Source of the DNA: Verrucomicrobiaceae bacterium
GTDB lineage: Bacteria; Verrucomicrobiota; Verrucomicrobiia; Verrucomicrobiales; Verrucomicrobiaceae
DNA length: 64,000 nucleotides
Assembly: GCA_024232965.1 (NCBI GenBank)
Contig: JACKQF010000002.1
Span: forward strand, 682,001 to 746,000
Direction: 5' to 3'
Positions 42,514 through 50,700 of this stretch are shown one piece after another. The translations under genes were made by a program, and so were the position numbers. The stretch's first letter is position 1; every line of letters starts with the position of its first letter. The notes beneath the pieces were generated by a model, which saw only the letters and a program-made list of their open reading frames with translations, did no database searches and was not told the DNA's origin.

Positions 42514-45423
42514 CTACTCGGAGAATTCTTTGTCCAGAGCGTCCAGATATTCAGAGATCGGATCAGTGCGCGGTGGGGTTTCGTGCTTCAGAGTCTCCGG
42601 CAGGTGGATGTAGTCTTCAAAGATGCCGCTGTAGTGCGTGGTCTGGCTGGCTTCAAACCAATCGAGGTGATCCCGGACTGCGCGACCCTTTTCCATGGCG
42701 GCTAGGGCGCGCGAGCGGAGGGCGGCGAGACGTTCGGTCATGCCTTTGGTCTTGCCGTTGGAGATATCTGCCACGGCGCTGAGATAGTCGTTCAAGACGG
42801 GGCGGAAGAGGACGTTGCCACGGCTGACGAGGGAGGAAAGGGCATCCACATTGCGCTTCAGGATCATGACGCGATCTGAACGCTTGGCGATGAGTTCGTA
42901 ATCCTCCAGCGGCAACTCCACCAGGACCATGCCGGGCTGGGTTGTGGTTAGCGGTGGGGGTGTGGCCGGGGTGACCCCAGGAGGTGGGGCGACGGATGTC
43001 GGCGTGGCGTTGGCCGGCGATCCGAAGGTGGGCGTAGCCAGCAGAGCAGGGTTCAGCGCAGGCATATCGGGGGGCGGCGGGACGGCTGCGGATTCCGGCA
43101 CAGCTGGTGGTGCCGGTGCCGCTACGGCGGGAGGTGTGGGCTTTTCTTCTACGTTTTTGACGGGGGACGGCACGGTTGCAGGAGCGGGCTTGCTAGCGGC
43201 TTTTTTCGCAGGCTCGACGGCCTTGGCTTTGCTATCGGACTTGGAGGCGGCCTTGGCCTTTGGCTTCGGCTCGGGTTCCGCCTTTGCTGGTTCTTCTTCC
43301 CCTTCTTTGGGTGCTTTTTTGGAGCCAAATTTGAGGCCCAAGAAGGTGTGCTGCGATCGAGGCAAAGCCTCCGACCAGGGCATGAATTGCAAAGCGGTTG
43401 CGGTGGCGGGGCTCCACAATTGGAGCGCTAGGTGCGACCAGGGACGATCTGCGTTCGGCAAGATGGAGGACTGGTCCTTTTTCTTGTCGTCTTCGGGTTC
43501 TTCGTCGGTGCCTTTTTTGCCACCGCCAAAAATTCCCCGGAGGAATCCGCCGCCTTTGGACTCCTTAGCCGCCTCTTCTTCAGCTGCCTTTTTGCGGGCT
43601 TTATCTGCTTCTGCGGCGGCTTTTGCTTCTGCCTCGGCTTTCTTTTTGTCTTCAGCGGCCTTTTTCTTGGCCTCTTCCTTGGTGCGTTCCGCTTCGGCAG
43701 CCTGTTCTTTAGCATCCATCTTGGCCTTGGCTTCGGCCTCGCGCTGCGCCTCTCGCTCGGCCTTCATGCGGGCTTCCTCGGCCTCACGTTCCTCCTTTTC
43801 TTTGGCCCGGGCCGCTGCTTTTTCTTCGCGGGTCATCTCCGGCTTGGCCTCTTCGTCCTTCTTGGGCTCAGGCTCTTTTTCGGGCTCATCCTTTTTCTCC
43901 GGTTTTTCCTCGGAGGTGGCAGGCTCTTCGTCGCCATTACTGCGGCCAAACATGCGGCTCAGGAGACCAACGCGTTTTGTCGTGGATTCTTCCTCGGGCG
44001 GGGTTTCTGGCTCTTCTTCCTTGGCCACGACCTTCTTGGGCACGGTGCTTGTCTTTTTGGGGGCGGGCTTGGGACTAGCAGGCTCTGCAGCCCGCGACGG
44101 TGGGCTTTCTGCGATAGGCGGTGCGTCTGCCGCGAGCGTGGCTTGCATGGCGGGAGCGGGCGGGAGGACAGGTTTTTCACCTGGGAGTGGAGGCAGGATG
44201 GTGCGTGGCTTGGGGGCGTCTTTGGCGGGTGCCTCAAAGCGGATCGTGGTGGCCTCGCGCAAGGCTTTCATCGTAGCCGTCGGGTCCATCGTCTCGGAGT
44301 AACCCGGCGTGGCCAGCGACGCCATCTGGAGCGACCACCATTTGTTCAGACTGGAGTCTGCCATGGCCAAATTCGGGAACCATTGGTTCAAGATCTCCCG
44401 CTCGGGCCTTGGATCGGTGCCGAGCGCAGCCAGCATCTTGCCGAGCCGCATCCCACCCTCGGGTTGGTCCAGCAGCGTCAGGACAAGCGCGCAGCAGGAG
44501 GTATCGTAAATCGTGCGAGAAAGGGCATCCAGATCCCCTGGTGTCGCGCTGATGATTTCCTCGATCCCGTAAATTTTACCGCTCTTAAAAACCGCGCCAA
44601 ACAACGCGCTGGGGCGGGATCGCTGGCGATAGTCCATGGCATCGACGACACCGTTGACCATCCACTCGGGGACAAGCGGCTGCCGCACTGGGCTCGCGTC
44701 GGTTTTCCTGCGCAAGACGCGCTCGGCCAACAGCACACGGACCAGCTCTCTGCGGAAGTCTGCGGGGCGTAGATCCTCGCGAACTTGGACATTCACCTGC
44801 AAGTGAAAGCCGCCCTGTTCAAGCTGGGAAACGGTGACCGAGACAGCATGATCCCCGGGTTTCGGCGGCTCTGAGGCAGTACGCAAAAGGACGACGATGG
44901 GGAGGATCCAGGGGTCCTGGTCCTTGAGCAAAACGGAAAGGGCGCGGGAAATTTCCTCGCACCGGGATCCAAGGATGCTGCGGACGCGGAGATCATCCCC
45001 ATACACAACGAACTGGCCGGAGGTGCTGGTCGAACTCTGCGGTCCGGAATTGGCGTTGGGTGCCCTTGTGCCGGGGACTGGGGTGAAGGTGGGCGGATCC
45101 TCTGGAATCGCTGGCGAGACGCTGGCAGCGGGCGGTGCAGGATCGGGGCTGGCGGTCAGTTGCCCTGGTTCTGGGGGACGCGCCGCTGCGGCAGCTGTTG
45201 CCGGGATGGCGGGTGCCTCGGCCTGGGCAGGAGGTGCAGGGAGGAAGGATGGCAGGCGCGGCTCCTGCACGGCCGCAGCGGCCGCGCGGGCAGCGGGATC
45301 AAGTGTGGGCTCTGGGAGCGGCGGTGCGCCACTGGGGGCGGTTCCTTTTTCCTGCGCGAAGACGATCCCTGCGGAGAGAGAGGTCAGCAGGGCGAAGATG
45401 AGGGTCCTGGAGCGGGCATTCAT
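42514..45423 (-). CDS. Long secreted protein with degenerate peptidase-MA-like domain and coiled coil
   Basis: A 969-residue protein with a signal peptide (LIFALLTSLSAGIVFAQE). A Pro/Ala-rich region runs to about residue 130. A globular domain (about 130-390) contains LVPEWMVNGVVDAMDYRQRS, like the xPxWLxEGxAxY part of gluzincin (peptidase MA) proteins, but without HExxH, so it is probably inactive. Residues about 480-660 form a very long Glu/Lys/Ala coiled coil (EEREAEEARMKAEREAQREA). The C-terminal 150 residues are helical and globular (ILKRNVDALSSLVSRGNVLF). It is coupled to the upstream 200-residue gene by an ATGA overlap. Low-complexity coding creates long antisense frames here, which are not genes. 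Confidence 0.85.
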   Translation of the reverse strand: MNARSRTLIFALLTSLSAGIVFAQEKGTAPSGAPPLPEPTLDPAARAAAAAVQEPRLPSFLPAPPAQAEAPAIPATAAAAARPPEPGQLTASPDPAPPAASVSPAIPEDPPTFTPVPGTRAPNANSGPQSSTSTSGQFVVYGDDLRVRSILGSRCEEISRALSVLLKDQDPWILPIVVLLRTASEPPKPGDHAVSVTVSQLEQGGFHLQVNVQVREDLRPADFRRELVRVLLAERVLRRKTDASPVRQPLVPEWMVNGVVDAMDYRQRSRPSALFGAVFKSGKIYGIEEIISATPGDLDALSRTIYDTSCCALVLTLLDQPEGGMRLGKMLAALGTDPRPEREILNQWFPNLAMADSSLNKWWSLQMASLATPGYSETMDPTATMKALREATTIRFEAPAKDAPKPRTILPPLPGEKPVLPPAPAMQATLAADAPPIAESPPSRAAEPASPKPAPKKTSTVPKKVVAKEEEPETPPEEESTTKRVGLLSRMFGRSNGDEEPATSEEKPEKKDEPEKEPEPKKDEEAKPEMTREEKAAARAKEKEEREAEEARMKAEREAQREAEAKAKMDAKEQAAEAERTKEEAKKKAAEDKKKAEAEAKAAAEADKARKKAAEEEAAKESKGGGFLRGIFGGGKKGTDEEPEDDKKKDQSSILPNADRPWSHLALQLWSPATATALQFMPWSEALPRSQHTFLGLKFGSKKAPKEGEEEPAKAEPEPKPKAKAASKSDSKAKAVEPAKKAASKPAPATVPSPVKNVEEKPTPPAVAAPAPPAVPESAAVPPPPDMPALNPALLATPTFGSPANATPTSVAPPPGVTPATPPPLTTTQPGMVLVELPLEDYELIAKRSDRVMILKRNVDALSSLVSRGNVLFRPVLNDYLSAVADISNGKTKGMTERLAALRSRALAAMEKGRAVRDHLDWFEASQTTHYSGIFEDYIHLPETLKHETPPRTDPISEYLDALDKEFSE

Positions 45424-46022
45424 GACGCGGGGAAGCGGGGGTCGAGCACCATTTTGTCTTCCAAGAGCTTGACCTGATTCATTTGGAAAAGAGCATCGAT
45501 TTCTGGCTTCAGCGCGGCGGCCACCCTGTCCAAAGCGGGGGCGAGCGGCCGCATCATGCCGCGGGGGAGGGCGAGATGGCCGTAGGACCCACGGAGGACT
45601 TCGACTTCAAAAACGTCCCCTTGGCGCTTGATGGCAAGATCCACTGACGCCCCACTGAGATGGCCGGCGCCGAGGACCCAAAGGAGGTGCACACGGGCTT
45701 GATCGGGTTGGAGATCGACAAGGATGCCGTCGAATGCGGCGATACCCTTGAGCTGCGCGGGGAGCGAGGTAGTGAGCCGCCGCGCGAGGTAGCGGTTCAA
45801 ATCCACTTCGGAGATCTCGATGGCAGCGCCGCCTTTACCTCTGCCGGTGCGCTTCATCGCAGTTTGTCGGAGCTGATCCAGCAGATCCGGGACACTATCG
45901 GTCGGAGCCACGGTGGCTGCTGCGCGCAGGGCGTCCACGGGCGGGGAACGATGCACGACCCAGACTGCTCCAGTCAGAGCACTGAGCGCGATCAGCAGGA
46001 CGATTTTGCGCAGAAGTTTCAC
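45420..46022 (-). CDS. Exported or membrane-anchored unknown protein
   Basis: A 200-residue protein with an N-terminal hydrophobic segment (LRKIVLLIALSALTGAVWVV), then a soluble domain with EISEVDLNRYLARRL and an alternating beta region (GILVDLQPDQARVHLLWVLG). The pattern resembles small lipid-binding or BAM-like periplasmic proteins that carry an ISE.DLN motif, but I cannot name a family. Its stop overlaps the following gene by 4 bases, so the two are likely co-expressed. Confidence 0.8.
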   Translation of the reverse strand: MKLLRKIVLLIALSALTGAVWVVHRSPPVDALRAAATVAPTDSVPDLLDQLRQTAMKRTGRGKGGAAIEISEVDLNRYLARRLTTSLPAQLKGIAAFDGILVDLQPDQARVHLLWVLGAGHLSGASVDLAIKRQGDVFEVEVLRGSYGHLALPRGMMRPLAPALDRVAAALKPEIDALFQMNQVKLLEDKMVLDPRFPAS

Positions 46023-46069
46023 GAATGAGAAGGTCCGATGGACCGCAAGATGGCAGCAGAGCGCCCAGC

Positions 46070-46396
46070 TTACGGTGCCGCCGCTGGAGGTGAACTACCC
46101 CCGCCCCCGCTGGATGCGGCAGACGAAGATGAGGATGCAGCGGAAGACGAAGAGGAAGAGGAAGAACTTGAGGAATCGGAGTCCTTCTTGGCTGCCGCCT
46201 TGTAGGAATCGCTGCGGTAGTCCGTGATGTAGAAGCCGGACCCTTTAAAGATCAATCCAGCACCGAGGCCGATCTTGCGCTTCACGGGACCTTCGCAATT
46301 CTCCACCGGACAATCGGTGAGGTGGGGGTCCTTCATGGATTGACGGGCTTCAAACTCGTGGCCGCACTTTTGGCACTGGTAATCGTAGGTCGGCAT
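46070..46396 (-). CDS. FmdB-type zinc-ribbon protein with Ser-rich tail
   Basis: A 108-residue protein from the ATG at 46396 (MPTYDYQCQKCGHEFEARQS). The N-terminal 50 residues are a zinc ribbon of the FmdB/CxxC_CxxC_SSSS family, with CxxC and CPVENC. The rest is a near-pure Ser tract followed by Ala/Ser/Gly/Pro, the feature the family is named for. Members are thought to be small regulators. A longer frame upstream to 46555 is rejected because the family starts at MPTY. Confidence 0.9.
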   Translation of the reverse strand: MPTYDYQCQKCGHEFEARQSMKDPHLTDCPVENCEGPVKRKIGLGAGLIFKGSGFYITDYRSDSYKAAAKKDSDSSSSSSSSSSSAASSSSSAASSGGGGSSPPAAAP

Positions 46397-46836
46397 AGCT
46401 GGCAGATCGGGAAATTGGGAAAGGGGGGTCCCACTATGCGCCCCAGCGCCCCCTTCCGCAATGGGATTTTCGCAGCGAACTAGGCACTCCGATATCCAGA
46501 TTTTTTCCCCCTCCAGAGGCCGATCTGATAAGATGCCGTCCCTGAAATTAACCATAACAGAAATATTTTGTCATAGTTCCAACTCTTGCAGCTATACCCC
46601 TCAGAGGCTCGCTTCTCTGCCTCTCTGTAGAAACAACCACACCTCCTCACACCTCGATGAAGTCCATCTTCTCCAAGACCATCATCACCAATGCATCGGC
46701 CCTGCCCGCTGATCTCAAAACCTTTCCCCGACTGCGGCGGCGAAACCCAAAAACACAGCTCCAAAACCCGACTCAAACGCGAACTCCGACCAATAACCAG
46801 AAATCCAGTCAAATACCCCCTTCATCGTATCTGATG
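46397..46836. other. Intergenic region between fmdB-like and sigma-like genes
   Basis: This 440-base stretch is AT-richer than its surroundings. It contains the probable divergent promoters of the FmdB gene and the sigma-like gene. No clear terminator or repeat is visible. A plus-strand frame opens at 46657 but reads through Thr/Asn/Gln/Pro-rich sequence that does not look like protein. Confidence 0.5.
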
Positions 46837-47673
46837 ATGAACACTCCACAGCGAATTCCAGCCGCAGAACTCCCCGCTTGGGAGTGGGATGATGAACATG
46901 AGTCCGAGGCGTATTCGCTTCTCTGGATGCCTGTTTTCACAAGGTGCATGCGGATCTTAAATCTGGAGCAGCTCGCTGAAGAGGCTGTCAGGGAAGCCCT
47001 GATTAGTGTGTTTAAGCATTACAATCCGGCCTTGGGTCGGCCATCATTCTCGCCAGCGATGCGACTGCTGATTTATGCCAGACTACTGGGCAAGCGGGAA
47101 GCAAAGCGTTTGCTGGACAAGGAGAAACGCCATCGTGAACTTGGGGAACGTTTGAGGACTACCTATGAGTCAGCAAACGACCGCCGCCGCAGTGCGGATG
47201 TAGGCCAAATGTTCGATGAACCCAAAGGCGCGGAAATCATCTACCTTGACCCAGTTGTGGAAGATCTGGCTCGGCGTGCTGCAGCGATTGCGACCTTTGC
47301 CGACCAGGCTGAAGCAGTCCTGCGCCTGCCTGACCCTGGAGTCTTGCCGTCGTATGTGGAGGAGCACGTGCAGCTTTGCCTGGATGCCTGGCGTGAGTTT
47401 CATTTTGCATCAGGGTTGGATGTGGAGGCCCTCGCGCGGCGGGGACTGGCTTTGGCGGCATCGCTATGCAAACCCAGCAAAGACCAGGATCCTTGTCCGA
47501 TCATCTTTCGTTGCTTTGCGACTCGCTGGCGGCTCGCTATCAGTCCGAAGCCTTGGAAAGACGTGGCGGCCTTGATTTTGGCGGAGACCGGGGTCACCGT
47601 CAGTCCCAACTGCGCCCTCATCAGAGTGAAGCGTGTCGGCGAGAAGATGAAAAAGATCTTGCTGCGCTCCTAG
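46837..47673 (+). CDS. Divergent sigma-70/ECF-like protein
   Basis: A 278-residue protein, taking the ATG at 46837; an alternative ATG at 46657 adds 60 low-complexity residues. The N-terminal half resembles sigma region 2 (LEQLAEEAVREALISVFKHY, then RLLIYARLLGKREAKRLLD). The C-terminal 60 residues have a region-4-like helix-turn-helix (WKDVAALILAETGVTVSPNC, then ALIRVKRVGEKMKKILL). The middle is unrecognised. Planctomycetes and Verrucomicrobia have many odd ECF sigma factors next to large sensor proteins. It ends 43 bases before the giant WD40 protein that starts with an anti-sigma-like domain, so that protein is its likely controller. The sigma assignment is moderately supported. Confidence 0.65.
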   Translation: MNTPQRIPAAELPAWEWDDEHESEAYSLLWMPVFTRCMRILNLEQLAEEAVREALISVFKHYNPALGRPSFSPAMRLLIYARLLGKREAKRLLDKEKRHRELGERLRTTYESANDRRRSADVGQMFDEPKGAEIIYLDPVVEDLARRAAAIATFADQAEAVLRLPDPGVLPSYVEEHVQLCLDAWREFHFASGLDVEALARRGLALAASLCKPSKDQDPCPIIFRCFATRWRLAISPKPWKDVAALILAETGVTVSPNCALIRVKRVGEKMKKILLRS

Positions 47674-47716
47674 CCCCTTCCTCCTCCGTCATCCGCCCCG
47701 TTCCCTTTTCGTTTGC

Positions 47717-50700
47717 ATGGCCTTTGAAAATTTACCGGATACCCACCCTCTGATGAACTTGGAGGGTCTGACCGCCCCCGCCCCAGGCGAGGACCTTGTG
47801 TCACGCTACTTGGAGGGGGATATGAGCGATGGTGAAGAGTCGGCCTTCGAAGAGTTGATGCAGGAAGACGCAAGTCTGCAACGAGAGGTGGAGACGGAAC
47901 AGAGGGAACTGGAAAGGGTAATGACCCCGGCACTGCGGAATCGACTCTGGATCGGGTTGCAGCGCGGGCTGGGGAGGACAGAGGTCCGTCGTCTAGAGCC
48001 CAATCACCAGGAACTCCTGCGTCCGCGCGGTGCCGCTCCCTGGTCTTGGGCCCAGGCTTCTTCGGCGTTGAAGACTGCCAAATCGTCCTTCCAGGCGATG
48101 ACCGAGGTGCCAGCGAATTTTGCGGAGCTGACAGACGCCTGGCATCGGGCCATGGCTGGTGCGGACGAGGGGCGGTTGGCCTTTCTGGTAGCGCTGGCAG
48201 ATGTGGAGGCAAACGTTTGGCTGAATCTCTGTCATCGCCTTGCCCGGAGGGAAATCGAATGGCCGGAGGCGGACAAGATCTCTCGGCTGCTGGCGGGCTG
48301 GCGGCGTGCGTTATATTCACAGCCGGGAGAATGGTCCAATCGGTGGCTAGAGGCACTGGCGGAGGCGCTGAGTCTGGCCCTGCAGATCAGTGGCTGCGAG
48401 ACGGTCCCTGAAGAACTGGCCGCTGAAATGCGGGATCCAGACTTGGGCGGGGAAGTGCTCGCTGAGGCGATCACTGCCGCTCTACGCAGCGACACTCCAG
48501 ACGCTGCCAATTTTGCCGATGCAAATGGCCCCCGGCTCAAGGGGGAGCTGTCCGTCCCGGTGGTGATGGTGGATCAGGCGGGTGGGACGCATGGTTTTCT
48601 GCGGCTTTACCTTTTGGCCGACGGCAGCGGGGAAATCCGGCCCACAGTGCGGATGTCGATGGTCCCGATGGACGAGCCATTTGCACTGGCTGCCCAAAAG
48701 GCGCTCGATCTCCTGAAGAGCTGCGGACTGCGGCTGACGGGTTTTGATATTTCCTGGGAGGTGCGCCCAAAGGACGGCAGCCCGGGGCTGTATTGTGGAT
48801 CTTCGCTGACGATGTCCCTGGCGATCGGTATGGCCCGATTGATTGGGTTTTACGTCCCGGAGACCAGTGTGCGGAGGCAAATTTGCGATGATCTGATGGC
48901 GGTGGGTAGCTTCTACCGCTTTGTCTGTTCCGGCTCGCTAGACCCGACCCAGCGGCTGGATGATGTGGAGGCCAAGGTGAGGGCGGTTCTCAAGGACCCA
49001 GAAGTGACCTTGCTGCTTCTGGATGCCTCGGCCCGCGAGACGATGGATGGCCGCTGGGGGGAATACCGATCCCACCACCACGGTGCGACCTATTTACTAC
49101 CACGCAGACAAGGTTCTGCGGAGAGAATGGCCGTCGTGCTGTGCAGCAATCTCGTGGAGATGGTGGAGGCGATTCGTGTAGAAACGGACATTCCAACCGT
49201 GTTTTGGGATTGGCGCACAGAGGCAGGGCGCGAGAGCCCCGCTCCCTCGCTGTTGCTCAATCGGGAGTGGCTCTACACTACGATCGCAGACCATCATCGG
49301 GAGGGCACCCTACCTTTTCTGGTTCTCGCCGGACCAAGCGGCGTCGGCAAATCAGGTGCTGTGCTGCACTACCTGCATTCCCTGTCGGGAGGCAGTGCAG
49401 AGGCACCCATCGTTCACATCAACAAGAGCGATAGCACCAGTTCCCGAAACAATCCCGCTCTCTGGCTCGGAAGTCTCAGCGCCCAGCTTCGCCGCAAGCA
49501 CCGCCTAGCTGCGCCGAGCCTGCCCCCGCAGTTGGAGGCCTGGGACGCAAACGATGTCCACCGCGAGGCGCAACGGCTGGCGGCATCCCTGTCGGAACTG
49601 TATGCCAAAGGTGTGGTGGAGACGCTTTTCATCGATGGACTCGACAAAACCTACAAGCTCGGCGGTGCCTATGCGAATGGTAGCGCAATCCTCGAACTCG
49701 TCGATGGCCTGCGCAGGCTAGAGCTCATCTCCAGCGACTCCCAGCACCTGGATGGCCCAGCGACGGACGCACCCGCGCCGCAGACACCGGTTCGAATTCG
49801 GATGATTCTCACCACGAGCCTAGATGCAAAGATAGCCGCTACCGGGGCCGCCGACCCCCCCCACGCCTCACCAGGGGATCACATCCACAACCTCATCAAT
49901 CCTCGCCTTTCGACGCTGGAGGAAATGCACCTCTGGGACCCGCACACGCTAGCTCTATCTCCAGAATTGGAGGAGGAGTTCATCGCCATTGCACTGAAAC
50001 GAGGGCTGAATCTCGAAGAGACATTGGGGGTCATGTCTGAACTGTCCAAATCGACCACTGTGGGCAACGTGATCGAACGAATTGACGACGCATGTCGTTG
50101 GAAGGCCAACAACCTCGGCACGGCAGTGCGCACCTTCTTCGAACGCGAGCTGTACAGCGCTGCAGCGAGATTAGCAGGTGGAGTGAAATCTGGCCCGAGA
50201 TTTAAAAAGGCCTTGGCGAACTTGATCGATCGGCTGGGCCTCCTCGCCAGTGCCCGCAATCCGCTGACCTTGGCGATGCTCCGCTCGATGCTTGGGGAAG
50301 AATACACCCGCCAGACCGTGGACTGCCTAATCGGCTGCAGAGGCGAGTTTGTCATGGGGGATCTCCTCCCGGGCGGCGATGGCTCCCTGGAGTTCTGTAG
50401 CGAGGGCTTCCGGGCCTTTGTCTTGGATCTCGGTCGGCTTTCGCCAGCGGCCTTGCCACCAAATTTAGGAGACGCCGTTGCTTCTCTTATTGCTGCGAAC
50501 ACGGGCAAGGATCTCTCGATGATTTGGAACGAGCGCCTTGCAACAGCTTGTAAGGAAATCTGGCGGGGTGATTCGGCGAATGCCCCGGAATCGGTGTCTC
50601 GCTACGTGGTCCGTCATTGGCTGGCGCACTTGCGCCGCAGCGGGGACTGGGACTGCTTTTTTGAGGTGATCCAGGACGTCCGCTTTCTTCAAAGCAAGTT

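Noticed and set aside
43432..44772. Long plus-strand open frame rich in Leu/Phe/Gly
   Set aside because: It is the complement of the Lys/Glu/Ala coiled-coil coding region, which gives artificial hydrophobic sequence.
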